Made by a program: the position numbers and the translations under genes. Below, piece by piece: positions 22,454 to 34,010 of a stretch of DNA of 64,000 nt. Numbering within the stretch: the stretch's first letter is position 1; every line of letters starts with the position of its first letter. Origin of the DNA: Oikopleura dioica (Eukaryota; Chordata; Appendicularia; Copelata; Oikopleuridae). Below the pieces are notes generated by a model, which was given only the letters and a program-made list of their open reading frames with translations, was not told the DNA's origin and did no database searches. Location of the stretch: positions 6,766,501-6,830,500 of the forward strand of contig OU015568.1 in the NCBI GenBank assembly GCA_907165135.1, written 5' to 3'.

Positions 22454-23204
22454 TTCAAAGCAGTCAGTTCTTCTCCAGATGATTGGATCTGAATTCTAAT
22501 TTCGAAGCTGTTAATTATGCAGTTGTTTCATTTTATTAATAATTAAAATCACAATTTTTAGGTTCAAAGTTTGAACTTCAAACATTCGATTTCAGAAGAA
22601 GGGATCTGTACATAGGACTTTCGTTTCATTTTATAGTGAGTGAGCTAATCATTTAAGTCATTATTTAATTCCAATTTTTATCATTCTTCATTCGTCATTT
22701 TCTTCGAAAATTCTTATTTTGCCCTTTTCGGTTTATTTTTTCTTATTTTTCTTGATTTTTCTCTCAATTTTCTTCACTTTCCAGCATGCTCTCTAACAAA
22801 TCATTCTGGTGCTTCGAAAAAAGGGTTTCATATCTTTCTTATTTGCTTGCTGAAATCGTCACTTTCATATTGAGTTCTGCTCGTTTTGGGCGTTTGGGAT
22901 TGGCCGAAGCGCGCGCCCTACTCGATAAAGAATGAGAAAAAAGCCAATTACTACGACGCCGCTCAATTATCGATCCGAGAAAGTGGATTTTACAAAAACA
23001 CACGTAAAATACAACAATCATTACATCCAGCTTTACTGAATCGCACAACGCATTATCCAATTTTTTCCCTTTTTAGAGTACTTTTTATCCGTCTCTTTTG
23101 AATTTTCGTACGAAAAAATCGGTATTTGCATAAAAATGCGTGTAATTCGCGCTTAAAAGCGACATTTCTGAAGATTTCTTTGTTGAAAACTTGATATTAT
23201 CTGA

Positions 23205-23395
23205 TATTGACAGTCAAATGGCGATTTTCTTGTTTTTTTTCGTCCTGAAAAAGGTCCAAATTATCAATTTTATCGCTACTTTTGGCATATTTTCCGAAGA
23301 TTTTCCCAAAAATCTGCCTTAATTAGCGATTAAATTGATTTCTGGACCTTTTTCAGATGAGAAAGATCAAGAAAATTGCCATTTGCACCTGTTAA
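23205..23395. repeat. Imperfect foldback repeat
   Basis: Left arm CAAATGGCGATTTTCTTG ... CTGAAAAAGGTCCA and right arm TGGACCTTTTTCAG ... CAAGAAAATTGCCATTTG are inverted copies with mismatches around a centre near 23300. This is a MITE-like hairpin. The rest of 21935-23771 is AT-rich with no supported gene apart from this and the TTAA element. Confidence 0.65.
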
Positions 23396-23771
23396 TGGCT
23401 CCCTAAATGTCCATTTTGCATGAAAACCGTTTTTTCTAGCAAAATTTTTTTCTCTTCATTCTCGTTTTCCGAATCCCGAAATCCTCGCCCAAAATCACTT
23501 CGTAACGAGCTCTCTTAAAAAATCCCCTTCTCGTTACAATTCTAAAATTTTGACGAGGAAAATTTGTCGCTTCGTGTTGTGTTTAGTGTCTCAATCTCTC
23601 CAGGAGAACAAAGAAGAAAGACATCAGTGTTTATTTCATCTTTGATAAGTTCACTTCCCACTACTCAGATTATTCAGTTCTCAAAATCAATTTGAAGACA
23701 GTTGGGATGAGAAATGATCTTTTATCGACCCTGAATTTGATGTGGAAATTTAGACTGTAGTGATTTTTAGA

Positions 23772-24612
23772 ATGCCAGATCTTCAGCTAGAAAAAGATCT
23801 CAATCGAGCGGTGGATCTTCTCAAAGTCCTACAGAGGTATGGATAGAGTGTCTTTTCCATATAAACCCCTTTTCTAGCAATCCTGGGCTCCCCTGCGACA
23901 AACTAAAAGCGCTGCAAGAAGTTCTCGAATCCGACTTTCTCAAAGCGATCGCAAATGTTTACCAGTCAATTCACGATACTGTCGATATTCCCCATGAAAA
24001 TGAGGAAGCTGCTGCCATCGCAACCGCCAAAGGTAGAGTTTCGACGCATTCTAGAGCTCTTTCAACATTTTTGTAGCGACTGTAGCTGCTTTTGCCGCGG
24101 CGGAAGGGCACAGCCATCCGAGAGTTATTGAATTGCCGAATACTGGAGAAGGACTTGGATTCAATGTCATGGGAGGGAAGGAGCAGAATTGCCCAGGTAC
24201 CGATAGAAGAATGACTTTCTACTGTAGCTACTGATGAAAACGTACCCTCTCATCAAGTTTCTGATTGGTGAAAAGGGGCTTCCTTCTCATCATCCAATCA
24301 GAGCCTCGATGGCAAGAATCATTATCAAACGAACCGTCAGTAGAGCAAATAGTTCAATTCTTGCATTCAGTTTACGTGAGCCGTATCATACCAGAAGGCG
24401 TTGCCGCTCGACATGGAGGCCTGAAACGCGGAGATCAGCTTCTTTGGGTGAATGGAACTCCCGTGGATGGCGAATCACATGACCGCGTCGTCGAGCTGTT
24501 AAAAGCAGCGAAAGGGCCCGTGAAACTGGTGGTACTGTACGCACCGCAAGTCCTGGAAAACATGGAAAGGCGCTTTGAAGAGCTCAGACTTTCGAGGAAA
24601 AACCAACGATGA
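23772..24612 (+). CDS. LIN7: LIN-7 PDZ scaffold (VELI/MALS)
   Basis: Four exons (23772-23836, 23878-24032, 24077-24196, 24371-24612) give about 193 residues, the family size. The N-terminal L27 domain begins [17 protein letters not shown]. The linker [20 protein letters not shown] is nearly identical to vertebrate LIN-7. The PDZ domain follows: carboxylate loop GLGFNVMGG, then [20 protein letters not shown], ending [15 protein letters not shown]-7 binds CASK and targets receptors and channels to epithelial junctions and synapses. Phases agree at all junctions. The third intron (174 nt) is longer than the others. Confidence 0.95.
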
Positions 24613-25052
24613 AAAAACAGAACAACCATGACCTTCTATTCTTCTCGTCTCTTCTTACTATTTTATTAATAATTATTATATTATTCTATATCGGTATGTT
24701 TTTTTTTATATTTTGTTAACCACCAACTCCTGCCATCCATCGGGTCGTTTTTTCCTTTTATTATTTTTTTCCTACTGTTCTTTCGGACTTTCAATTTTCT
24801 TCTTTTACCCATTTTCAAGCCAGTACAATTTAACTCCCTCTATTTTACTTCTAACCCCTTTATTTTTCGTTTGTTTTCGTATGTTCAAGAAAGTTTTAAC
24901 TCAATCGAGTTTGAAATTTATAGAGCACTTGCACTTTTTTCCGCATGTTCAAGACTTTCAATTCGATTATTCAAAGCGTATAATAAAATATGTGAAGCTG
25001 TACGGGCGTTGTCGATTGAGATTACTGTAAATAGAACGATTGTTGTTTTCAG
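24613..25052. other. Pyrimidine-rich spacer between LIN7 and EIF2B2
   Basis: Strongly T-rich on the plus strand, with an AATAATTATTATATT run after the LIN7 stop that probably serves as its 3' end. It ends in TTGTTGTTTTCAG directly before the first ATG of the next gene, which looks like a splice or trans-splice acceptor. No coding signal. Confidence 0.5.
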
Positions 25053-27131
25053 ATGGTTGTGAAGGATATTGGATATAAGAGGCTCCTGGGAGTTTGTGAT
25101 GAGGTGGTAGGATTGGTGGCTTTGGGGCTGAGGAAGAATGAATGGACTAGGGGTAGTCAATCATTGGAAGGTTTGGTGGGCATTACCAGGCCCGTTGATC
25201 TTTAGTGGATCTACCTCCTTTCAATTATTTTTTGCGTACCCTTGTAAAGGAGCACTGTGGACGAACTTGTCAACTTGATCGGAGAAATGCCAAAGACGAA
25301 AAATTACCACATGGTGGAAAACAGCGCGGACCACTTCAACATAATCCGGCGCTGCCAGAAAATTGTGCGTGAGACAAAAGCTGCCAAAAAGCTTTCCGAT
25401 ACGGATCAGAATTCGTTGGCAAACGCGCTGATGGGTTGTGGAAGGCCAGCGGAGACGAAAAAGGTTAATCAGATGGATTTGACTGAAATCAAGGAAGAGG
25501 TCTTGGAATCCGTCAGAGGGCTCAGAGATGATATTGAATCGCACATTGGTAAGTTGCATTCTAGACTGGGTTTGAGTTCGGAAAACTGTGTAGAAAACTG
25601 AGTCAGGTTTCTGAAACCGCTCTTATAGGCTACGCGGCAAGCTCAGCCTAGAGCTCTTTGAAAACCCTGACTCAGGTTTCTACACAGGTTGCCGAACCAA
25701 GGTAGAATTTGAATCCTAGAAATTCCTCGACAGCTTCATTTTCGGGCTGATTTGGTTAGGAGCACTTTTGAACTAATTACGTGCCCCTCTCTCTCTTTTC
25801 CCCTCAAAGCAGAAAATTGATCGAACCGTTTTTCATTCAGAGAGAATCGCCGAGCACTCTGCTGATTACCTGAAGCCCCACGACCGAATTCTCATCTGGG
25901 GATTCTCAGCGCTCGTCGCAAATTTCATCGAAAAAGCCGTCGCCTCCAAGTCGAGAAAAACGCCCATCACCCTCCTCGTTTCCGGCAGTTCCAACGATGC
26001 GATGGATTATCAACGAATTTTGCGAAAACAAGTCGAAAGTAAAATGCTTCAAATTGTCGTAATTGGCGATGGAGCTGCGTTTACTGTCATGCCTATTGTG
26101 CAAAAGGTTCACTTTGCGACTCAAGCCTGTGTTTTTTATGTAATTAGGTTCTCATCCCGGCTTCATCGCTTCTGCCCGACGGATCAATGCGAACTCCAGC
26201 TGGGATAAGAGCGCTCTGTCTGGCCGCCCGAGTTCATGCTGTTCCAGGCAGGGTCAGACCTTTTCCAAAGAGAATGATGCTTTCAATGCATATTTTCGTC
26301 ATACACTTTTCAAAAGTTAGATAAGGTATTAAATTTTTTATTAAAGACTCTTGTTTGAAAATATTATTTCTTTCATATTGAATTTGATCAATGAAATCAA
26401 ATTTCCTTCCACCAAATTGTGGAATTTCGCGCCGCAGAAAAATTCTAGTTGGATTATTCATCAGCGCTCTTTTTTCATCCCCGAGGCGTTCTGACCTGTG
26501 CCAGTTTTGGCTCTCTGCCCGCTGCATAAAATATCAGCCGACTATCCCGAAGACGAGTGCGAATTAGTTCAACCAGATCACCCTAGAGAAATTAAACCAG
26601 CTTGGGACTTGGTCAAATCTAACGTAAGTCTGAAATCAAAATATCAAAAAACAAGCAGGTGGTAGGCGATGCGTAGATAATTGTACGCTCATTCCTAATT
26701 TCTTAAAAATCCTCTCACTCCTAGATAATCGATATTTAGCGGCAAAATTTAATCAAAAAACTTGCATCACCTTCATGAATAATTTAATGAAGAGAAATGT
26801 TTGCAAAGGGCAAATCATTTGGCAAATACTCTCATTCAGTTAGTATACCGTGCCATTCAAGCGTCAGTCGTTGATTCTAGTGCGCAGTGAATAGCGATTT
26901 ACAGTCAGATTATTTTTTGTAAAGAGAAAAAAGAAGGTAGAATTTCAATTATTATCTCTGAAATCAAGGAAGAGAGGATTATACACAAAACACCGAAATT
27001 GCGAGCCATCCCCTTATCATATTTTTCCCTAGCTGGTATCAGTCGTTATCACCTCGGAAGGCGGCCTCCCACCGAACGACACCTACCGTCTCCACAATCA
27101 GCTCTACCACCCGGGCGACTCATTGCAATAG
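25053..27131 (+). CDS. EIF2B2: Translation initiation factor eIF2B, beta subunit
   Basis: Exons 25053-25150, 25250-25548, 25841-26106, about 26148-26249, 26515-26622 and 27032-27131. The product aligns colinearly with eIF2B beta: EVVGLVALGLRKNEW to ETLGLLRQIITDHRW, then RIAEHSADYLKPHDRILIWG, then AARVHAVPVLALCPLHKIS, ending LVSVVITSEGGLPPNDTYRL and NQLYHPGDSL. eIF2B recycles eIF2-GDP and is the target of the integrated stress response; the beta subunit belongs to the regulatory core. Two introns look non-canonical: the first keeps frame only as GG-AG (25151-25249) and the fourth as GC-AG (26250-26514). A MITE lies in intron 2. The start is the first ATG after an acceptor-like CAG, so an earlier exon is possible. 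Confidence 0.88.
25574..25698. mobile_element. MITE, GGCTCGGCAACC family, copy b (intronic, reduced)
   Basis: Terminal parts GAGTTCGGAAAACTGTGTAG and CAGGTTTCTACACAGGTTGC are inverted copies; the inner palindromic modules are mostly deleted or decayed. It lies in intron 2 of the eIF2B beta gene. Confidence 0.7.
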
Positions 27132-27823
27132 CATAAAAACTAATTAAGTTATGAATAAAAGACTCCCAGAATTGCCAGTATCAATATTCAATTGTTCCTG
27201 AATAGCTGCAGCAGCTCATCCCTTTTCAAAAACCTTTGTTTTTCAAGCCAGCTTATCCTAAGTAAAGATCCCCTTTTTTCCACTTCAGTGATCATCATCC
27301 TTGGCAAAATTAGAGAAAATTGATACACGACCTTTCAAAAAATATTTAAATTCTCAAATCTCGATAACTTATCATCGGCGCTAAAAGAACACCGACAAGG
27401 GATTGATTAATACTTGCGGAAAAGAGCACCCTTTGAGTGAAATTTATGACCCTTCAGTTTACCGAAAGATTAATGAGTAAATGATGGGGACTTCCCAGTT
27501 TTACTACGCTCGCCAAAAATAAACGTCAAAATTTTTTTGCGCGATGCATGTTTGCCCCGGCTACGTGAAAATAGAGAGAGGTCCGGGACAAATGTTTGAG
27601 CTCTTTCTTTTTTGCTCGACTGAAATTTGAATACGAGCATGTTTGGCCAAGCGCTCGTATCTCTTTTGTTTCAGACTCTACTCGCGCCCTTTTTTCCTTT
27701 CACTTTTTTCTGTTTCTTATTTGTCACCCTTTTTCACCCGGTTTTTCTTTTATAACCAGAGAATCGATTTATTCAGAAGGCCCTATTTGAGTACGAATCG
27801 TATGAGACAGTGATTGAGAGAAA
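27132..27823. other. Spacer and probable promoter of the delta-catenin gene
   Basis: AT-rich sequence without open frames of note, then a pyrimidine-rich tract (27600-27760) before the delta-catenin start. AATAAA at 27154 may terminate the eIF2B beta transcript. Confidence 0.5.
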
Positions 27824-30053
27824 ATGGCGGTTCAAATGACTCCAGAAGAATTCGATCAGGTAATTAACTTCTTGGAGGAAGATTGAAATTTTCACGGAAA
27901 GAAGCAATTTTCCTTATCATTTTTTAGGCCGAATATGAAAAATTAATGGAAGATGTCGACAATCGTAGTGACCTAACTGGCTACAGCGGGCTTCCAAAAT
28001 CAGTAGCACCGATGGGCTTCCAAGAACGCGTTTCCGTCGCAGAATCGAACTTTTACGACGAATCCGCAACGATAAGCAGCCAGTTTTTGAAGGGCAAGCC
28101 GCGAATGCCCTCGGTTTCGGCGGACAAGTACCGAGACCTGAGCATTGAAGCCGTCATCGCCCTGCTTGACGATCACAATCGAGATGTGAAAGCGAACGCG
28201 GCTGGTTATTTGCAGCATTTGTCGTTTGACAAGGAGGAAAACAAGAACCTGATAAGGACTTGCGGTGGCATTCCCAAGCTGATTGACATTTTGGAGGAAA
28301 GAAATGACGATCCAAGAATAGTCGGTGAGAAAATATGCAACAATTTGAGCCCCTATTCTTGTCTTTTAGAAAATACCACCGGCGCTCTGAGAAACATTTC
28401 GTACGGAGTCGATCAAAACAAAATCTCGATCAACGTCGCCGAAGGTGTTGGTGCCCTAAATAAGGCTCTCCGTCGAGCCACCGCCAAACTGGAGGATCAA
28501 AAGTCGGCCCAGGTCAATCAGTGGAGTCTTGTTCAGGTCCACGCTGCCGGCGCTTTGTGGAACTTGTCAAGGTGCGAAAAAACACGATGATTTACCAGTA
28601 ATCATTTGTTTAGCCATAAACTTCTGAAGCCGCCGATGCTCGACCAATCTCTTTCGACAATTGTGACGAGTATCCTTGTTCCCTGGGCGAGGCACATGGC
28701 TAATGGATCTACTGGTCCGCCGCCGTCTAAATATACCGACGCGTTCACAGCTGTTTCCGGAATCCTCCGCAATCTCTCATCATACAGGTAAATATTAGCT
28801 CGCCCCTGCTTCTTTTATTCTTATTTTCAGCCCTCCGAACGGACCGGACAGCGCTCGAGATCGAATGAGAAGCGTAGAAGGTCTGATGGACAGTATGTGT
28901 GACATCATCAGTGGCATTCCGAAGTACAGTAATGACATTCTCGACTCCAAGTACTTTGAAAACGTCATTTGCGCGCTGAGGAACTTGACCTATCGAGCGG
29001 CAAAGCAAGTCAACCAGCCTGTTTGCATCAATCCCCAAGTTGTTGTCAAAGCAAGGTTAGCAATCACCGTCTTTGTTTTATTATTACCCTGAAATTACTA
29101 GCTGTTTCACGACGAAACGCGTGGAAGCAACTTACAAAAAGCCCGAAATTCCTGAAGACGACATTCAATCACGTGGTACGATGCGCATCTTCCAGCCAAG
29201 TTTCGCCGCTAATATCATTCACCTGCTCAAGAAATCGACGAATCTGATCACCACCGAAGCCGCCTTAGGAATCATCCAAAACCTGACATCCGATAATTTC
29301 CGATCCTCTTTATACCTCAGAGCTTACATAAGGTACGATTTCCCTTTGTTCTTTCTCAGCTAAGATATCTTCTTTCCAGGGATATAAATGGAATTCCCGT
29401 TTTGGTTCAATTTGTCGAATGTACTGATGCTACAGTGTGTCACTCGGCAATCGTCGCGCTTAGGAACTTATCGGAAGATTTGGACAATAAGAAAGTTGTA
29501 GGAAAGTACGGCATGCAACATATAGCTTCCAAGGTAACCTTGTTCGCCTTTCTCAAGTGGTGATTCTTTTTTCAAGATTCCTGTCGACCCAACGTATCTG
29601 CAGCAAGCAACGAACGCCCACCAACGAAGTTACACTTCCAAATCCGCCGTGGCTGCGCTCTATCTCGTCCGTCTCCTCATCAACCTCAATCAACCAAATG
29701 CCGAGCTAATGGTCTCGACAAACGCACTAAAAGCCATTGTTAACATTAATAAAAACGCGCAATTTGGCGATCCGCTCAGAAAGGCAGCTGGTCAGGTCGG
29801 TTCATGAAAAAGATTCTCTTCCTTGATTTCAATCCTAAACAACTGTCTCTAGAAGCTCATGTTGTTCCTTCAGGTCCTTGTCGTTGCTTGGGAAGTTTCG
29901 AGCATGAGAAAGCAGTACAAAAAGCTGAAACTAACCGAGAAGGACTTCAAACCGACCGTCCAGGCTGGCGAGGCGACCATGAGAAAATCAAAGGCAACGA
30001 CAAACGGCCTCTCTCCCGAATCAGAAAAACTTATATCTGATACGAATGTATAA
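27824..30053 (+). CDS. CTNND: Delta-catenin / p120-catenin family armadillo protein
   Basis: Nine exons (27824-27859, 27928-28324, 28370-28571, 28614-28787, 28831-29055, 29102-29332, 29380-29533, 29577-29795, 29874-30053), all with GT-AG ends and matching phases, give about 620 residues. Armadillo repeats are clear: VIALLDDHNRDVKANAAGYL, TGALRNISYGV, HAAGALWNLSSH, ENVICALRNLTYR, HSAIVALRNLSED. The ALRNLSYG and GALWNLSS motifs and the insert in the middle repeats are typical of p120/ARVCF/plakophilin-type proteins, which bind the cadherin juxtamembrane region at adherens junctions and regulate Rho GTPases. The N-terminal region before the repeats is short, about 80 residues, with no coiled coil. 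The tail is Lys/Ser-rich. Confidence 0.92.
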
Positions 30054-30786
30054 TTTATCTACTTTATACAGTATTGTACTTGTATAGAATCAAAAAGTAT
30101 CTACAGACAAACACCGCCAACTCATTCCGCTATTAATTATTTTTTAAATTATTATTGACTTCTTCTTTTTTTGTTATTTTTTTCTTCTCTTCCTTTCTTT
30201 TTAAGTTTCTGGCTGAATCAGCTGAACTCCTTGAATTTTCAAGCATTAGCCAAATTGTCGAAATGAGCTTGATTTTGCCAGATTTAACGTACTTTGTTTC
30301 AGAACCCAACTTCTTTCCCAACCACTATCATGTGTTTTTCCACGCATTGTGTCTTACTTAATATTTCTATCTCAGCATACCCTCCTTGATATCGTCCTTT
30401 ATTATTACTGTGGTCAGTTGTACAGTGATGCAGGTTGTGAATAATTAATAAACTGAAGGATTCTGTATCTGGCGATATGAAATATCGCTCGACACTTAAT
30501 TTATCTAGTAGCAAACTAAATATAACTTCTAAATAATCGGGCCTCCGCAAATACTCAATCCTACATGCATCTGTTCCGTTCCCGGCCCTTAGGGCACCCG
30601 CCAACATTCCCTTTGAATTTGAAGAGACAATTAACAGCTATTTCTATTTTTATGATGACTTACTTCTGACTTATTCTCGCTCCAATTAACGAAGTTCCAA
30701 TTCCGCAATTTTAAAATAAAGAAAAGACTCCTGCTTATCTTCAATTCAACTTGTAATGTTTTCAGATTGAGAAACAAAGAAAAACA

Positions 30787-31301
30787 TGGATCCCGAAATT
30801 CAAAAGTCAATGGGCCAGATGCGCATGTTCCGACAGCAGCAGGCCAATTGTGCTGCCAAGATTCAGGCTCTCAAACAGACTCAAAAACGGGTTGAGCTCA
30901 CTAACAAAGAAATTAGCTCCGTAAGTCGGCTTCTATAGCCTTGATTTGGTTAGGGTCAATTTTGATTCGCTCATTCGACAAACACTGAGCTCTGATTGGC
31001 TGAAAATCCTCATAGAACCCCCATTTTTGTGTCCCCATATCTCTACTACTAATTTAGTCATCGCTGAATTTTCAAAAACTCATTTTAGCTCGCTCCAGAA
31101 ACCGCACTGTACGCCTCTGTAGGCCGATGTTTCATCTTCAAGTCCCGCTCGGACATCGACGAAGGCATGGCCACCCAGCAAAAGAACATCGCCGAGCAGA
31201 TCGAAAAGACTGAAGAGCAGAAGACCGTCCTCGAAAAGAAGGAGAAAGAAATGAAAGAAACCGTTCAAGAGCTCATGAAGAACAAGCAAGTTGCCAACTA
31301 A
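30787..31301 (+). CDS. PFDN1: Prefoldin subunit 1
   Basis: Two exons (30787-30920, 31089-31301) give about 115 residues, the size of a beta-type prefoldin. The core LAPETALYASVGRCFIFKSR matches the LVDETNMYEGVGRMFILQSK hairpin of PFDN1, flanked by N- and C-terminal coiled-coil helices (LKQTQKRVELTNKEIS; TEEQKTVLEKKEKEMKE). Prefoldin is a cytosolic hexameric co-chaperone that passes unfolded actin and tubulin to the CCT chaperonin. The single intron is 168 nt. Confidence 0.88.
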
Positions 31302-31684
31302 GATTTAAGATTATTCAGCGCTTCTTCGAATCTATTTTATTTCATTTCGTTTTGCCTTTCTTTCTTAGAAAAAGGATTGTTACTTTCTGTAATCTAAAAC
31401 TGAAAACGCCTATCCAAAGTAAAGACTTACCGCGGGCAGGCTGCTTCCTTTTCTGACAAAATTCTACTAGCTCCTTCCTAGGCCTTATTTTCTCCTATTT
31501 TAGTTTTTATTCCTACTCCTTGGTGTAGCCAAAAAACGCACCTATCGGCGGTGCAGCAATCTTCTGTTTATTCAACTTATTTCTTACTAGTATCTCCTGT
31601 TTGAAATACAGTAATAAAAATATATAATTTGAACTTGACCACGAATCAAGCTTGTTTACTGTTTTCAAGCTTTTTATTAGTAAG
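31302..31684. other. Convergent 3' region of PFDN1 and the small secreted gene
   Basis: AT-rich sequence with AATAAAAATATATAA near 31613 for the plus-strand gene and TTTATTAG near 31672 (AATAAA on the minus strand) for the secreted-protein gene. No other signal seen. Confidence 0.6.
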
Positions 31685-32093
31685 TCAGCCTATTGCATGT
31701 TCGAATAATTTTTGATGAGTTTCGCTGGATGGTTTCATCAAAGAATGAGAGAGCGTAAGAGGTTGAGGGGAGTGGCGTTCTTCTCGGTATTTTTCGAAAA
31801 GGTGTTGTATTCTCGTTCGAGTTTGGCGAACTCTAGCTTTTATCTGAACGACGATATGAGGGATGGGAAAGAATTAAAGTATCAACCTTTTCTTTTTCAT
31901 CATCAGTCAAGGAGAAGTCTTTTGGCATCTTGTATTTTCTCAGTTTCTAGCAATAAATTTAGCAAAGAACCCAATTTGAACTATTAACCTCAAGTTTATC
32001 AATATACTTTTGAGAAAGCAGCCTTTTCGCAATCGGATAGTATCTTCCTTCGAGAGCAAACGACGATGCTATCAGAAAAATCAGTATTTTCAT
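31685..32093 (-). CDS. Small secreted basic protein, unidentified
   Basis: Three exons (31989-32093, 31887-31946, 31685-31843) join with phase 0 into exactly 107 residues. It begins with a signal peptide (MKILIFLIASSFALEG). The mature part is strongly basic, without cysteines, and rich in dibasic sites (AKR, EKLRKYK, RQTRTR). It ends KLFEHAIG, where a C-terminal Gly could be an amidation signal. The introns are only 42 and 43 nt with GT-AG ends, and an AATAAA lies just after the stop. The layout fits a neuropeptide or hormone precursor or a small structural secretion, but I recognise no family. The gene is easy to miss because each exon is short. Confidence 0.6.
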
Positions 32094-32354
32094 CCCGTCA
32101 ATCGCAATTTTTCTCTGCTTCATGGACGGTTTATAAGGGGATACCGAGACAATGAAATTATAATCTACTGAATATGCATGATTGAGACTCTTTTTATAAC
32201 ATGTCTGACTGCTTGGCTTCATTAATATTCACTTTACTCATCCTCCGAGGAAATACAGGGCCGTCGATTCTAACAATATTCAATATTTTCGTTGTGCTTT
32301 TATTTGGCAGTTAAATGATCAGAAGAAGCTTTGGCACAGGTGCTGAATAAATTT

Positions 32355-33253
32355 CTACGTGAAGAAGCGGGAGGCGAAGTAGCTTTTGCGCTCCGGCTTG
32401 GCTGGCTTCTCCAAATTGATGTCGACTTCGGTCGCCTTGTCGCGGAGAATGCGCCGGCAGACCATGAGCTAAAACGGGTTAAATTCTGTTAGGGGGCTTT
32501 CAATTTCTACCAGGAATTCATTGTAGTCGATTTCTCCGTCTCCATCGTCGTCAAAAGCTTGAATCATCAGGCCGATCTCCTCCGACTCGATTATTCTAGC
32601 AATTAGTACAGTCGTTCTGAATCAAATAGTCTACCTTCCGTGACGACGCATCCAAGCAGCAAACTCATTCGAGGTAATCTTTCCCGAGTTGTCCACATCG
32701 TAGCTTTGGAAAACATGTCTCACGCCTTCGAGACCTTCCGTTTTCACCATGAGCATCAGGAATTCCGTGAAGTTCAGCGTCCCGCTATTGTCCACATCCA
32801 CGGAGTCGATCACTAATGAAAAACTCTCATCCCTCCTTGCCCCTCAAGGTGGGCTCAGAGGTCTGTGTAGAAAACCTGAGTCAGGGTTTTGAGGGCTTGG
32901 AGAAAAGCCGCGTAGCGGCTTTTATGAAAACGAAGCCACGAAGCGGCTTCGCCAAAGCTACCATTTCAGTCTCTTTTTTTGACACCCTGACTCAGGTTTT
33001 CTACACATGTTGCCCAGTCCAGGCTCCAAGAAGAATTACCGTGAGAGATGAACTTTTCGCAAGCAGTCGGGTCATAAACAAAAAGCCGGGCGAGTTCTCG
33101 GACGTCGATGGTCCCATCTAAAGAAGGGTGAGAATAAACAACGAATGAATGAATGAATAACCAACCGTTGTTTTCGTCCATCATTTTGAAAGCATTCTTG
33201 AGCTCTTCTTTGGTCAAAGAAGCGCTGATAATCGACCGGTCAAAGTCGTCCAT
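32355..33253 (-). CDS. Four-EF-hand calcium-binding protein (calmodulin/troponin C-like)
   Basis: The start is ATG at 33253 (MDDFDRSIISASLTKEELK). Four canonical EF loops are visible: DENNDGTIDVRE (split by an intron), DVDNSGTLNFTE, DVDNSGKITSNE and DDDGDGEIDYNE, each with acidic residues at positions 1, 3, 5 and 12. The C-terminal extension after loop 4 is basic and ends KSYFASRFF. Such proteins act as calcium sensors or buffers; the basic tail sets it apart from calmodulin. Exons are separated by short introns except one (about 32817-33039) that contains a MITE. The exact relative (calmodulin-like, troponin C, calcineurin B-like) is not clear. Confidence 0.85.
32851..33024. mobile_element. 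MITE, GGCTCGGCAACC family, copy c (intronic)
   Basis: Ends GTCTGTGTAGAAAACCTGAG and CTCAGGTTTTCTACACATG are inverted copies, with AAAAGCCGCGTAGCGGCTTT and GAAGCCACGAAGCGGCTTC palindromes inside. It sits in an intron of the EF-hand gene, with normal intron sequence on both sides. Confidence 0.8.
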
Positions 33254-33550
33254 TCTCACTGCAAAGCGCTTCCCAAATCGGGTCAGGGGCGAATCAAACC
33301 GCTAATTTATTCATTTTCCAAACGCTTTTATTATTTCAAAAAAGCCTTACCAAGCTTTGACGATTCAGTTTTCCTCTAGTAGCTCTCAAAAATTGTCTCA
33401 TCCTGCGTGGCTCACTATTTTTGACTATTTTGGGAGTGCGGCGTTTTCGCAAAAATAGGGCAGTTGAGATTTTAGATTTGCAGGTGTGAAAAAATCACCG
33501 TTTCCCGTGAAATTTTTTAGGCGGCAAAAAACAGGCCGGACAAAAAGTTT

Positions 33551-33623
33551 TACCCTACCCGGGACTCGAACCCGGAACCTCTGGATTAGAAGTCCAGCGC
33601 GCTATCCATTGCGCCAGCAAGGC
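33551..33623 (-). tRNA. trnR-TCT: tRNA-Arg (anticodon TCT)
   Basis: A 73-nt cloverleaf. The D arm and stem read TGGCGCAATGGATAGCGCG; the anticodon arm CTGGA-CTTCTAA-TCCAG gives anticodon TCT; the T arm is CCGGG-TTCGAGT-CCCGG. The acceptor stem pairs GCCTTGC with GTAGGGT, using three G-U wobbles (1-72, 4-69, 6-67). No intron. The internal A and B box promoters (TGGCGCAATGG and GGTTCGAGTCC) are intact. It lies upstream of the EF-hand gene. Confidence 0.93.
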
Positions 33624-33870
33624 ATGGTGAGCCTTCAGCAAAAATCCAATATGAATACCGCACCCGTATACTTTCGATGGTTCGCTACGTTTCTAGAATA
33701 GACGCTGGAAAAGGCTTGTTTTCTGTGGGAAGGAAATTGATATTTTAGTTGATAAGATGAGCCAGCCTTCGATCCCATCTTCGGAAAAACTAAGGAAAGG
33801 GCTTTAGGTTACTGTAACGAACAGTTTTTATCAGTAAAACTGTTTCAATTGATAACAGTTGTCATGTTCT

Positions 33871-34010
33871 TTTACCGATGATTTTTGCCATTTCCCCCGA
33901 AAAACAAGAATGTCTCCATATATGGAGACATTTTTGATCGCAGCCAATCAAAATGCTTGAAAGTCTTAGTGGTGGCGCTTTTCTGGATTTGAGCAAAAAT
34001 CATCGGTAAA
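33871..34010. repeat. Inverted repeat pair with an internal palindrome
   Basis: TTTACCGATGATTTTTGC (33871-33888) recurs inverted as GCAAAAATCATCGGTAAA (33993-34010). Between them lies TGTCTCCATATATGGAGACA, a perfect 20-nt palindrome. The right arm overlaps the presumed 5' end of the next gene, so the hairpin may lie in its promoter or leader. Confidence 0.7.

Noticed and set aside
25549-25840. A non-canonical GG-AG intron 2 in eIF2B beta
   Set aside because: A GT-AG intron with acceptor TTTTTCATTCAG at 25840 gives perfect frame and equal spacing to human eIF2B beta, so no unusual splice is needed there.
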